A stretch of 64,000 bases of DNA. Origin: Zanthoxylum bungeanum (taxonomy: Eukaryota > Streptophyta > Magnoliopsida > Sapindales > Rutaceae). Made by a program: the position numbers and the translations under genes. This document shows positions 13,134-24,989 of the stretch, in pieces (position 1 is the first letter of the stretch; every line of letters starts with the position of its first letter). Below the pieces are notes generated by a model. It did no database searches. It had not been told where the DNA came from and worked only from the letters and a program-made list of their open reading frames with translations. The stretch spans positions 124,001 through 188,000 of the forward strand of contig SKCR01029088.1 in the NCBI GenBank assembly GCA_019454045.1. The letters run 5' to 3'.

Positions 13134-13230
13134 GTGCGATGGGTGTGCATTGACACCCATCTCACGGTGCGATGGGTGTGCGATGACACCTATCTCACGG
13201 TGCGATGGGTGCCATCGCATGGTGCGATTT
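13134..13230 (+). repeat. 33-bp tandem repeat, three units
   Basis: A unit beginning GTGCGATGGGTG starts at 13134, 13167 and 13200, a period of exactly 33 bp; the third unit is shortened. Because 33 is a multiple of three, the stretch gives a repetitive open frame (TVRWVC repeats) that I do not regard as a gene. Confidence 0.85.
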
Positions 13231-13340
13231 CGCACAACCATCACACTGTTATTGTTTTTTGCTGCTATGAGTTGGTTTCAAGGATAATTTTGTCCAACTT
13301 GCTAATTGGATAATAAAAACATAATAATGACTATTTATGC

Positions 13341-14122
13341 TAGTAATGAGCAAAACCGGTTTGGTTCCAGTTCCGCATGGAACCAGAACCTACCCGGAAA
13401 AAATCGGTTTCTAACTAAGTGGAACTGGAACCTACCCAATTAAATAGGGTACCCTATTATTCGGTTCCAATTCGGTTCCGGTCCGGTTCCGAATTACCCT
13501 ATTAACAAGATTGATGTGATGATAATAATTTATATTATACTAATAAATGGACCTTAACATGCTCTCTTATTTGTGCTTTGTTTCAGTGAGTGAGCTACCA
13601 AATTCAACTTCAACAACTGTGCAATGGGTTTTTTGATTGAAGCAATTTTAACCTTGAGTTACTTAAAATTGATATTTGCTTCCAGAATGCCTCCACATTT
13701 AAGTTATTGTACTGACAATTCAAAATATTGCTAATGAAATATTTTCTACTCGGTGTGAAATGAAACAACTGCATGTAACGGTAGTTCACAAGGGATATTG
13801 CCTTTTCTTTTCTAATTAAACTTTCAAAGATGCATTTTAAAATGATTTTTTTCCCTGTTTGTTTGGTTGTTGTGAAAGTGTAAGAAAAGAAACCGTATTC
13901 GTTTGGAATTCTATAATTTTGTTTGTATGTAAGAAAAAAAACCGATTCCGGTTCTATGGTCCGGTTCCGGTTCCGATTATTCTGGAACCGGACCGGTTAT
14001 AACCGGTTCCTTATATTTGGAACCGGAACCGGACCGGTTACAACCGGTTCCGGTTCCAAATCCGAATTTCCGGTCCGGTTCCAACCGGTTCCGGGTAGAC
14101 CCGGAACCGATGCTCACCCCTA
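13341..14122 (+). mobile_element. hAT-type non-autonomous element with 8-bp target duplication
   Basis: The left end TAGTAATGAGCA and the inverted right end TAGGGGTGAGCA match at 9 of 12 bases, and both ends are followed inward by GGTTCCGG-type repeats. The 8 bases ATTTATGC flank both sides exactly (13333-13340 and 14123-14130). An 8-bp duplication and a TAGGGGTGAGCA-type end are typical of the hAT superfamily. The 782-bp body has no transposase. Its ends are rich in CCGGTTCC direct and inverted repeats that could fold into long hairpins. The open frame across 13923-14123 is a product of that repeat. Confidence 0.85.
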
Positions 14123-14130
14123 ATTTATGC

Positions 14131-15709
14131 TATATACTATTTTTTGATTACTTTCTATAATTCCCCATTATTAAATCAAGTGATATAGATTGGACCCATT
14201 TATTACCTTAAAACAATTGTTTTTTTAAAAAAATAAAAATAAAAATAAAACTCATTTTTAGTGTTTTTTAATTATAATACAGATCTACACATATATAATT
14301 TGAAATCTACTGAGTTAGTGAATACATACATTTATAGTACACCCAGAATACAACGTATATCTATAAGCGAGATATCTACTCCCACTCAAATATAGGGAGA
14401 AATCTACTCATAAATTGGGAGAATTGAATCTTATAAATAAAGGAATCCTGACACCCATGTTTCTTAGTGTTGAATTTTATAAATAAACGATTCCCGACAC
14501 ATATTACTATCCTAATAGCCGGATCTAAGGAAAACAAAACCAAATATTTTTTTTCCTAACTGATATATTTGATCTCTTGATGAATGTCTTATGGAACAGT
14601 AAGCTTATCCTCAACTCTTATGCGTGAACAATTAATAAAAGTTTAACTTTTCTTGAAAAAACCAAAAACAAATACAAAAAATCTCTTAATCAAAGACGTG
14701 TGACAACATAATAATCACAATTCCAGAAATTTTGTTAAGCAAAATAGGATCCTAAACCAATCAACTAGTGGTTTTTTTGCACCCAAATATCCCTTTCAAT
14801 AGAAAAAGATCCATCCTGATTCGGCTTCCACACCACTGCATCTGAATTATATTAAAAGGACTTTCTCAAAATTAAAAATATATACTAATCATGCAAGTAT
14901 CACCCCAAACTGACCTATATATTCCTTTATTTTACTTGTTCCTTTCATGGTATCTTTAAAGTAATTAAAATGAATGCTTTGATAAGTGCCCTCTGGTTTG
15001 TTCTCTTTAATTCAACATCATCTGGTCCCCTGCAGTAAACTGTTGTTGGGATATTATTATGTTTGCAGTTCATAGCTAAAAACATCATCAACAGCAAAGA
15101 CATGCATGACATTGACAGGGCCATTCTTTCTTCTCTTAACAAACGAGGCTTGGATATGAATTATTTAAGGGACGTAGTTTTTAGTCTATCTATTTATATT
15201 TTTATATATGGAAAGTTTTTTTTTTTAAAAAAAGAAAAGAAAAATCATCTTTGTTTTATCTCAGCTCATGATTCAAATGAGTCGCACTTACACATTTGTA
15301 CATGATCCTCTTCGGAGGCAGGAGGAGCCAAAACCAATTGTCTCCATTATTAGATTTATCTGAACCATACTATTTTTAAGAAAAATCACCCGTTCCGATT
15401 GGTTTTTCCATAACTTGTTTGCTAACGAAGATAGATTAGTCAAAATAAATGAAAATTGGTGAACATATATAACTCAGTTAATATTATAAAGGGGAATGTT
15501 CGTCGGCTTCTAATACTTACAACTGAATTAAAACCAAATTTCCACAAATAGGGAATGCTGAAGCTTCACATATTGAGGTTAATAGCAGTAGTAATTTACA
15601 AAAAGAGCTTCCCACACTTGAGAAATTTAGAATTCTCAAAATTAGAAACTTCCAACCTCCTAGATACTGTATTTAGAATTTAGAAGCCCCTCATGAAGCA
15701 TTCATAAAT
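14131..15709. other. Intergenic stretch downstream of LOG, with two weak coding-like scraps
   Basis: AT-rich and mostly featureless. On the minus strand, 14848-14769 reads SDAVVWKPNQDGSFSI, which resembles the zinc-binding region after a LINE reverse transcriptase, but it is too short to be sure. On the plus strand, after an intron-end-like TTTGCAG, 15069-15170 reads FIAKNIINSKDMHDIDRAIL and continues to YLRDVV; it looks like an isolated exon but I do not recognise the family. Confidence 0.4.
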
Positions 15710-18700
15710 TCACCTAGAGATATTAATATCATACTCTTGAGTATAGCCAAGCTGCTCCATCTCCCAATTCAACTTTGAAGCAACTCTTTCATGGCAAGGG
15801 ACATACTCCTACAGAAAATAAAATAACAGAGTAAACGCGAGAAACAACATGAAAATAAAAGTGAAGGAGTGTAACATGTTTGGGAAGAATTAGGATCCAG
15901 TGTTGAGCTGAGTTTGTGTGATCAATGGTCAGAAAATAACTCCACAATAGATTTATCTTGACAATTGATTCAGTGTTCTGCACAAACTCATCTCACCACT
16001 AAATCCTTATCTGTTCCAGAGATCCAGCAAGAGTTTTTTATATAAGAATTACATGAAATATGTTGTCATTATACTACCTCCAATTTCTTGACCAACTCCT
16101 TGACTGTTGGAGCAGAAACAATGATTTGGCGTGCACTTGGACTAATAAATCCCTCTTCCACAGCTTTGTCAATGAATGAGAGCAAGGAATTGTAGTATCC
16201 ATCAACATTCAGCAATCCCACCTGAAAAAAGAAAAAAAAAAAAAAAAAAAAAAAAGGAAAAGGATTAGGTAACATCATTTTGTTCCACAAAAGTAGTAAC
16301 CGTCCCATAAGCAATTACTAATAAAAGCAAGAGACATACAGGTTTGTCATGAATCCCAAGTTGAGCCCAGGTAATGACTTCAAGTAGTTCTTCTAGAGTC
16401 CCATAACCACCTGCATGCCATGTTACGTGGGACTTTTTCATTAATTTGAATCCTAGTCAAATCTTGAAATGATAAAAGTGATACCCAAACACAACATTGT
16501 GTACTATGATTAGTGCCACCTATGGCTTTGAGAAAGAGGAAAAAGAAGGGACATAGAAAAAGTTAACTCATCATATTAACTACTTACACATGAACTCAGA
16601 GCCAAAAAAACATAAGAGACATCCCACAGTATTAATCATTATGTCCTTAGGCTCTAAGAAGTAAGGATTACTACAGCTCCACTTCAACTACAATTCATTT
16701 GATAGGTTTCAGCCAGGGTTTTGCTAATGTGCCCCTGATATCTATATCGGAGATATTGAAGTTGAAATATAGATCATTAAACTTCAAACGGGGACCATTG
16801 AACTTGAAACTGATACATTTTTCATGTTCAATTCCATAAATTTCAAGTTCGCAAATTCAATAGCCATTGTTTCAACATCAAAGTTCTTATATAAGTACCG
16901 GGGTAGCTATGCCCATCAAGCCATAAACAAAAGAGTTGCATGACTATTTTGGCCCATGCCCTTTTTCCCACAATCCAAACCATGTCATTTATTGTTCCCA
17001 TCCTAGGTCATAATGTCTTTCATAGTAACATATTACAAATTTACTATTCACTGTCTTGAAAAAATCTCTATGAATAAGGAAATGACTGTTATACCCTGGC
17101 AAGACTTCCCACCTTCCCAGGTTGTCAAAAATCAGGATTAAAGATAATAATTAGTCCTTAATGTCGGCCCTAAAAGAAGAAGAGAGGCAAAAAAAAAAGG
17201 GAATGGTTTTTGAAAAGGGGTGAGCATGATTTCCTGTTAGGTGAAGGAGCTAGTTGGCAAAAACTATTTGGTGAAAGTTTTATGAATGTCCTTTACTCCT
17301 AAAGTGGTAGGGGAAAAAACAAAGGCTGATATAATAACATTGCAAGCTAAGCAATAGGACTATAATAGGCAGAAGCAGGGTGCCTCAGAAGCTCCAATTC
17401 TCAGTGTCAGATGTTGATGGGCCAAGAACTAGGGTTTGAAGGGTTGTTCTCTAATCATGAGTCTTGGGTTTTGTGACACAAGGTTTTAAAAAAGCATATG
17501 ACATTTTTATGATTAATAAAGATGCTCTCACAGCATTAACTATTCCAACAAACAGTTAAAATTGCTATTTTCATTTAACAATGAAAGTCAGCAATCCACT
17601 TGAATCAATTATCAATTCATATAGTAAAAAGAAAAGCACCTAATGGTAGATGTAAGTTTGCTTAACTTGCCTAAGAAATTTGATGTCATATGGAAATTTG
17701 GCAGGGGGCTTAACACTAACCTGGTAGGGCAATAAAAGCATCTGAATGCTTAGCCATCTCAGCCTTTCTTTGGTGCATATCTGCAACTGCTTTCACTTCC
17801 CCTACTGTTTCACCAGTTAGCTGCAAAAGGGCACAGAAAACATAATAAAAAGATTGAAATTTGAATAGAGAGAATTTGGAGTGCTGTGCAAAAAACAAAT
17901 GATGAATCTTATTTAATCCAAAGACTTCAAAGTAAATTATTTTAGCAAAAAATAAAAATAAAAAATTCTAATTTCAGAAGAAGCTATGAAGGAAAAGACA
18001 AGGAAAAAAAAAGTTATACAGATTTGTGAAAATAGCAAAAATCAAATATACATATGATTCCAAGTGCCAACTTCCCAGCTAGCATCAAAGAAGCTGAAGG
18101 CCATCTCCAACCCAAAATGTCAATTTGGACAAACATTTGCATAAAAGGGCCAAACTTTCAAACAATTTATTTTTTTGCATCTCCAACCCATTGATACAGT
18201 GTTGGAATTGCGCAGAAATTGCACCGTTGCTATAATGTTGCGCTAAATTTAGCGCATCCCAATAGTAAACTCTATTTTGGACCACAAATTTGGGGCAAGG
18301 TTGGAGAGCAATGTTTACTTTCTTTACTGTTTTGCGTCAACTTGGAGATGCTTTAAAGAAACAAACAAAGAATAGTAAAAGGATCACTGAAACAGTAAAA
18401 ACCAAAAAGACAAACAAATGAAAAGAAACAAGAAGATATGTTTAATAAAGACAGAAAGTGAGGTAGAAGAGGAAGTGAACCAAAATGTAAAAGCCATCAA
18501 TGGTGGAAAGAGAGAGAGAGAAGGCAAAAAAAAATAAAGCAAATAAAAAAGAATCTCTGTAGGGATTTTTCTTTTGCTTTTGGTTTTGTTTTTAATATAA
18601 CAGGAAAAGGTGGAAGACTTTCTGTAGATAGAGCAAACAGACATACCTCTCGAGGCATGAGTGTCTTGGGAATAACTCTGCAAAGAGACAATAACATGAC

Positions 18701-19407
18701 CAAAAAAAAAAAAAATCAATTGTAATAGAGAAACAACACCAACAAAACCAGATTTGAAGGGAATAGAAGAAAAAAATGGGCTTACCCAATAACATGGCGA
18801 CCCCCATCATGAACTGCTTGTGATACCAAACCCATCAAACCTATGCTACCACCTCCATACACAAGATCAATATTCCTAGAGACCTGCAACATAGCATTAG
18901 CATATATGTAAAGAGACTAAAAAAAAAAAGCTTTTTCATTTCTTCTTGAAGGAAATGGAATAAAATTGGAAAGGACTGTTTGATTCCTGTTTAACAACAA
19001 TAAAGGTACAAACTTTGAAGAGGGTAAAATTAGGAAGATGAACAATTACAACAAGTGACCCCTTTTGACAAACAGGCATATTTGAAATAGACACTTTACA
19101 TAAACAATGCATGCCAATTAATAAAAAATGTCAAAGATGAAATTTTTAAGCAACTTTCAATAGACTTCAGACAAAACCCATCTCAGGTTTCTAGCACATT
19201 TGCTAAACCCACAAACAATACTGGAAGAAACCAAAACAAAAACATGTGAAATTGAAGGGGGGGCAAAAAAAAGATAAGATTAGATACCAATTCTTTGCCA
19301 AGCTCAATAGCTGCATCCTGGTAGCTACTCTTCTTGCCTTGGCTGCTCCCACAAAACACACAAATCCTCTTAAACTTAGACAGCTGAACTTCACTTGGTA
19401 CCTCCAT
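15710..19407 (-). CDS. LOG: Cytokinin riboside 5'-monophosphate phosphoribohydrolase (LOG family)
   Basis: LOG enzymes release active cytokinin bases from their riboside monophosphates in one step. Seven exons on the minus strand: 19407-19288, 18883-18786, 18677-18647, 17820-17721, 16410-16340, 16221-16078, 15808-15710. All introns are GT-AG and the phases join into a 220-aa protein, normal for plant LOGs. Diagnostic blocks are ICVFCGSS (15-22), [11 protein letters not shown] (48-58), MHQRKAEM (98-105) and PGGYGTLEE (116-124), the last being the family's catalytic signature. The C-terminus ends DINISR. The start ATG at 19407 opens the first exon in the family's usual place. It resembles the LOG1/LOG5 type most. 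No internal stop or missing key residue was seen, so I expect a functional cytosolic or nuclear enzyme. Introns 3 and 4 contain MITE-like insertions. Confidence 0.96.
16725..16915. mobile_element. MITE-like element in LOG intron 4, copy 1
   Basis: Ends look like imperfect inverted repeats: GCTAATGTGCCCCTGATATC on the left, and GATAAGTACC-like sequence with GGGGTAGCTATGCC on the right. A related sequence, with the same ends and similar AACTTGAAA/CATTAAA body motifs, lies at 20763-20951. Two copies around one gene support a small non-autonomous DNA element. The superfamily and target duplication are not clear. Confidence 0.45.
18097..18356. mobile_element. MITE-like element in LOG intron 3
   Basis: The left end AAGGCCATCTCCAACCC and the right end CTTGGAGATGCTTT form an imperfect terminal inverted repeat, and further inverted matches occur inside (CCATCTCCAACC against GGTTGGAGAGC). 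About 260 bp, no coding capacity. GGCCATCTCCAACC-type ends are common in plant MITEs. I could not fix the target duplication. Confidence 0.5.
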
Positions 19408-19543
19408 TTAGAACTGTTTGTGTTTTGAATAAATGGCTCTAAATTTCAAGAATATGCTCTGTATCAATACTTGCTAACCTATGCATTTGTCACACAAGTA
19501 GTAGAATGTCAACTCTGTTTCAACTCTTGCTCTTCATGCGTAT

Positions 19544-19553
19544 TTATAAAACT
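19544..19553 (-). promoter_or_regulatory. Probable LOG TATA box
   Basis: On the minus strand the sequence reads TTTATAAATA, about 140 bp upstream of the LOG start codon. That spacing would give a 5' leader of roughly 110 bp. A GCGCGCGCG run (about 19613-19621) and a (TTC)n tract lie further upstream. Confidence 0.5.
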
Positions 19554-21445
19554 TTGTAGCACGTGAGCACGCTTCCAATTGCAACCCAACCCGCACCATA
19601 CAGCTATTGTTGGCGCGCGCGTGGACTACTTGTTTACTTCTTCTTCTTCTTCTTCTTTTCTCTTTAAAATAAGATAAATTAAATTAAAACTCCCCTCACT
19701 TATTCACATCTTCTCCCTTAGTTGATTGGCCTAAATTTAAATATTTTCTCCTGGTAAATTTTCTTGAGCATAAATATAATTGAAAATGTTGTTATCTTTT
19801 TTTTTTTTTTTTTTTTTTTTTTATATATTAGACTGAGGTCGGTGAGGGTGGCCCATCTTCAAAGCACATCCAAATATTAACATTGTCTCGTGGGTCATCT
19901 CTAAATTACTAATTCTCGAGAATTTTTTTTTTAATATAAATATATTCATATTCCAACTCTTTAGAGAGATTGTCACTTATAAATTCATTTCAACATATTT
20001 CCCAACCGATATGGGATGTCTCATACTATGTAGTCTCATAGTATGTACTCCTGAGTCCCCATGACAATATTAATCAAGTTGAGACATCATTGATAAAAAG
20101 AAATAATTTGATTAATTTTACTTCTCAACAGCCCAAAATTTCTTTCAACGGTATTTATATGGAAAGGTTAATGAGGATTCTTCAACACGGCAGAATCTTT
20201 GGTTTCTAATTTAATGCTTAATTAATCAGTTTTACCCAATGGTGTAAAGAAAATTGTTGACTGTGGCCATCCCCATTAGGGCTTTTTTTTTTTTAAAAAA
20301 AAAAAAGTGTTTAATGCATAACTTTTTAGATCTATGACAAACAATTCTCTTTTTGGCAGATAAAAGATCAAATATGGACATACTGAGATGGGTATAATTT
20401 TTTTTTATTTTTTATTTTTTATTTTTTATCCTTGGTGACATGGGGCATGGCATAAAATTGGAATATTCATTTTACAATTTTCAATACAAATTAAAAACAT
20501 AATATTTTTCTGATGATTCTGGAGCACAACATATATAATTAATTAAATAAATAAAGTTGTGCATTGATGATGATTGAATAAAAACATTGCGCCCTCATTG
20601 TCATCCACCACTTCTTACTGAAACAAATTTTGTTGTTTGCATAGGAAACATTTTATTTTCTTCGCACGCATCCCTTTTTCTTCTCTCCAAGCATGCTGTC
20701 CCCAGTCCCAGTTCCTCTTTTATTTTTTTCCTAATGAAATTTGCCTCTTTTCCACCGAGTTTTGTAAATATACCCCGGTAACTATATCAACAATCCGCAT
20801 TTCAACTTGAAATAGGAGGCCATTAAATTAGAAAATTTCACCATTAAACTTCAAATAAACGTATTTTATATATTTAATATTAAAAGTTTCAAGTTCAATA
20901 TATACCACCATTTCAATAAGTTAATTCAATTCAAGGTGGTGTAACTATGCCGACCAATCACAAAATAGCCCACAATTTTTAACATCAATTTTTAGGCAAA
21001 CCCATTTGCTAATTTCTTATTGTTTTTTTTTTTTTTTATTGAATCTATTAACTCGTTGTTGTTTTTTATTCTTATTTTCAGTTGCCAGGATTGCAGGAAC
21101 TGAACCCATGCTCTTAAATTAATAATACTATACTAAGATAAACATCCTCAATCCCAAAATTAATTGGCCTTTTTCTAGCTGTTTTTTTTTTTTTGGCTAA
21201 ATATATACAAAATTACAAATACTTTGTTTACTTTCTGTCTACTAATTCCTGCCCACTCCCTATGTTTAGAGATTTTAAACTCATAATTACTATTGCTAAT
21301 AAAATATTTTTTTCAGCTTCTGCATGCTTGCATGCGCATTTAACCCCATATATATGTTTTTATATGTTTGTTTTTAGTGCCATTTTGCGTGTATATGTGA
21401 GTTCACTCAAGTGTATGCCATTGTATTTGCATTCACATTCTATTC

Positions 21446-21477
<32 letters not shown>

Positions 21478-21892
21478 TTTTTTTTTTTTTTTTTGCCTCC
21501 AAATAATAATTACCATTTACCACGCAAACAAGGAATTTTTTTTTTACAACCCACATGAATTTGGAAATCAACAGCTCTCGAGAGAGATTTACTACCATTT
21601 GTTTAAAAATATCTATCCATATATCAAATTTTTTATACAAAAATTAACCTTTGAGTCTATAAAAACTCAAACTCATGCCCTCAACTACTTTTAAGGTTAA
21701 AGGCGTGAGTACCACTAGATTATAAGCTCAAATGACAGCAAACAAGGAATCCCATGTTTTTGACTCTGGATTTGGCAATTTCATTCCTATAAAAGGGCTT
21801 ACGATTTGGTTCTCATATTCTGAATTCGAGTACATGAGATGTATTTTTTTGTAAGAATCTGGGGCAGTCGGAGATTTTACCTACTCCACTTA
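19554..21892. other. LOG upstream intergenic region with simple repeats
   Basis: No gene seen. Simple-sequence tracts: (TTC)n near 19638-19660, poly-T at about 19796-19822, A/T blocks at 20281-20306, TTTTTATTTTTTA runs at 20400-20430, and (TTC)n plus a long poly-T at 21446-21495. ORFs here are produced by these tracts. One MITE-like repeat is listed separately. Confidence 0.7.
20763..20951. mobile_element. MITE-like element upstream of LOG, copy 2
   Basis: Diverged relative of 16725-16915. It starts TGTAAATATACCCCGGTAAC and ends GGTGGTGTAACTATGCC, with matching TTCAACTTGAAATAG and CCATTAAA motifs inside. It lies about 1.4 kb upstream of the LOG start codon. Confidence 0.4.
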
Positions 21893-23261
21893 TGTTGGTT
21901 TTCAGAGTTCATGCGCGGCGGAAATCGTGTTTGGTAACAGGAAAAAATTAATTTTCACACAAGAACAATCAAAACCGGATCCGTATTTTCTAGTATATTA
22001 ATAATAAAATTATTTAGAACTCAGGTTAGAAATATACCTGTAGATCTGGATCTGTTTGTAAATTGATTCTTTGAACCACGATCTTCATCGTCTTATCTCC
22101 TCACCTCAAATGGCACGTGTGTGCGTGAAAATAAATGCGAAGAACACTCTAATTTTGGTGAAGGATACGTGTACTCAACACATGAGACGAATCCTTGGTG
22201 CTATTTTATTTTTGGTTTTCTCAAAACCAAAATCAAGAAAAACAGAAAAATGAAAAACACCTTTTTTTTTTTTTTATTTTTTTATTTTCTTCACAGCATC
22301 TCACGTTGCTGTTGTTTTTCTTTTGATTTTATTGAATGATCAAAAAGCATTTCAATTCATACCTAAATACTAGCTCACGTCCCTTTTTGTATTTTAAAAG
22401 GATTTTTTTTCTCTTGATTAACTTTGATCAATATCAAATTCTTATCAAGCAAATCCATTAAGGATATTATTAATTAATTTTAATTTTCTAAAAAATCAAA
22501 AATAAAATCCTTTGATATTTATCCTATAAATTATCAAAGATAATTCATTAAAATAAATTATCAAATTTTCAACTTTTGAAATATTATCCTTTTAAATTAA
22601 AATTTAATTAATCAAATCAATTAAATATTAATTTTCATAAATTAATAAATAGATACATTATCTATTAATAAATATATTAAGACAACATTTGTCATAATTT
22701 CCAAACATGAGCTATATGGAATAATTAGAGTGTAAAATAATTCATAATTATTTTAAATAATTCACAACTATTTTTCTTCGCAATTATAATCGTTCGAATA
22801 GTGATAGAAGACGACGAGGGGACCGATGGACCTATAATTCTAAGCTCCAATAATTCCGTCGATTAATTATAAACTCTTTTATTAATCAAACGAAATTATT
22901 AATTCTGAAGTAACTCCACTAAATACCCAGAATTGCACTCTCAGAATTATAGAATTAATTACTCAAAGTATTCGTCCATTGATATAGTCATTACCTATGC
23001 AATGATCCTCAATAACAGATTCGTAAAGGAGCTAGGTATAAAATATCCGTCAACCTCTCCAGTTACATCTTTATCCTTGACTTCCATTAGTTCTCAAGTG
23101 AACAATTAATTCATAACTTTTATGAATTTGCGCGCTAATCGTTCAGGTCCTGAACTAACAAACAAGAGAATCTTATGAACGGATTTCATTATATCAGGTT
23201 AGCATTCCCAGCTATTCATTCAACTCATTCCCAAAATACAAGGTTTACGAAATGTAATAAA

Positions 23262-23600
23262 CACTACAAGAAAAAATGCCTTTACTGACACTAAGGTTAG
23301 TGACACTAGGCTAAAAGTGTCAGAAACGACGTGTAAATGGGCCTATTTCCGTGTTTTTCACTTAAATATCAATAATTACTGACACTATGGTATCAGCGAT
23401 TTTAGTGTCAGTAATTACTATTACAATAGTATCAGTAAGAAATAAAAAAAAAAAACAAAAAACGCGTAGTCGTCTGGAGTCGAACCAACACCTCGCGGAA
23501 GTGACGTTTTTTCGCATATATTACTGACACTAGAGTATCAGTAAATTTAGTGTCAGTAATTAATGATACCTTAGTATCAGTAAAAAAATTAAAAAAAAAA
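23262..23600. repeat. 5' subterminal repeat block of the CACTA element
   Basis: Short motifs TACTGACACTA and TAGTATCAGTAA recur many times in direct and inverted order, for example near 23281, 23376, 23521 and 23570. Such subterminal arrays are the binding sites for the DNA-binding transposon protein in CACTA elements. Confidence 0.8.
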
Positions 23601-23639
23601 ATTATTTCCTTAAGTCTGCTGGGACTCGAAATTGTAACC

Positions 23640-24470
23640 ATTGATATAAATTTTTTTTTTTATTGTAAGGCTTTACCACTGGGTCAAATCGTGACTTTTG
23701 TTCCTTAAACCGCGGTTTATAAAAATATATATGTATTTGTCGGGTCAAAAACAAGCAGCCTCACAGCTTTCCAACGCCCAAAGCAACCCTCTTCATCGCC
23801 AATAATTCATCTTCACGCCACATTTGCACTGCCCCTTCATCAAATCAGTCTGCCCACTTCCTACCCTTAAACAGACCTCACCCTCACAGCCACGACACCT
23901 GCTTCTTGACTCTCACTCACATACGACATCAACACTTTCGAAGCTCCTGCACGGCAGAGGAACACTCAAACAAACGCAGACACAAACCCTAGGAGACACT
24001 CTCCCTCTCGGCAAACAATGAAAGAACCCTAATCACGCCTCCAGCGCACACTGCTCACAAGATCCACACACGGCGATTCACCATATTGAAGGTAACACAT
24101 ATCAAAGAACCCTAAATCTCTCTTGGATCTTGGATTCTCTGTTGCGCTCTCTCAACCCACTCATGGCCTGACCAAAAATCAACAACACACACATACTAAC
24201 TGGATAAAACAGATCTCACTGAGCCAAACACTCAACCTTAAGCCACACATACATGCAGCCCATCACGTAAGCAATAAATTGATTCACCCAAAGTAAGATA
24301 CACACGGCACTTACACACTCTCACCAAAACCATCACACACGGCTCACTCTCCTATCCACACTGCACACATTGCCTTCATCAAACCTTCTCTACACTGCCT
24401 TTACCTTGCCGCAAGCCCAAATCATCCACTGCCCCTTATTTCAGCTCCATATTCATGACAATACAGCCCC
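23640..24470. other. C-rich, G-poor stretch between the two CACTA left ends
   Basis: The top strand has many CACTGCC, CACACA and CCCTAA-type runs and few G residues. No credible ORF. It could be the untranslated leader of the transposon gene or DNA trapped between two transposon ends. Confidence 0.4.
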
Positions 24471-24473
24471 CTG

Positions 24474-24512
24474 CACTATAAGAAAAAAGGCATTTACTGA
24501 CACTAAGGTTAG
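24474..24512 (+). repeat. Second CACTA 5' terminus inside the element
   Basis: The 39 bp starting CACTATAAGAAAAAAGGC match the outer left end (23262-23300) apart from a few bases, including the following TTACTGACACTAAGGTTAG. They lie 1212 bp inside the element, just before the region where the gene begins. Confidence 0.85.
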
Positions 24513-24989
24513 GGAGTTTGATATTACTTAATTGCATAACCCATCTGCAGAGCTTTCGGGACAAGAATTTTGGTGGGGTTTATAATCTAATTCAGCTGCT
24601 CACTTGCTGTGATAAGGTGATTGTTTAATGTTTATGTTTAATATTTTACAACCTTACTGATTTACAAAGTATTCTGTTCTTCCAAATCCAGCATAACGGT
24701 TTGCGAGCTTCTCATCATGGCCCAATTTTGATGCTCAGAGTTTCATGTCTGGTTTTACTAGAATTTATGTAGATTTCGAACTGACATATAGAGCTGTTGG
24801 TAATATTATATTATCAAAATGTAAAAAGTAGATTTCTAACAAAAGAAGTTTCACAGGATCATTGTTTAAAGCACGCTTCAAAAAGTTATAATACCACCAA
24901 GTGCTCGGGCAGTCCTCAAAGTGGAAAGGTACACAAAATTTTATGATTTTCTATATTAAGTTAGTGCATCTTATGGAGGTAATTGAAAT

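Noticed and set aside
13128..13313. Small ORF with TVRWVC repeats
   Set aside because: It is produced by a 33-bp tandem repeat whose length is a multiple of three.
18384..18810. Phe/Leu-rich minus-strand ORFs in LOG intron 3 and around exon 3
   Set aside because: They read through pyrimidine-rich intron sequence and merely overlap the 31-bp exon; the spliced LOG model explains the region.
21193..21640. ORFs across the (TTC)n and poly-T tract
   Set aside because: Coding potential comes from the simple repeat; no conserved domain.
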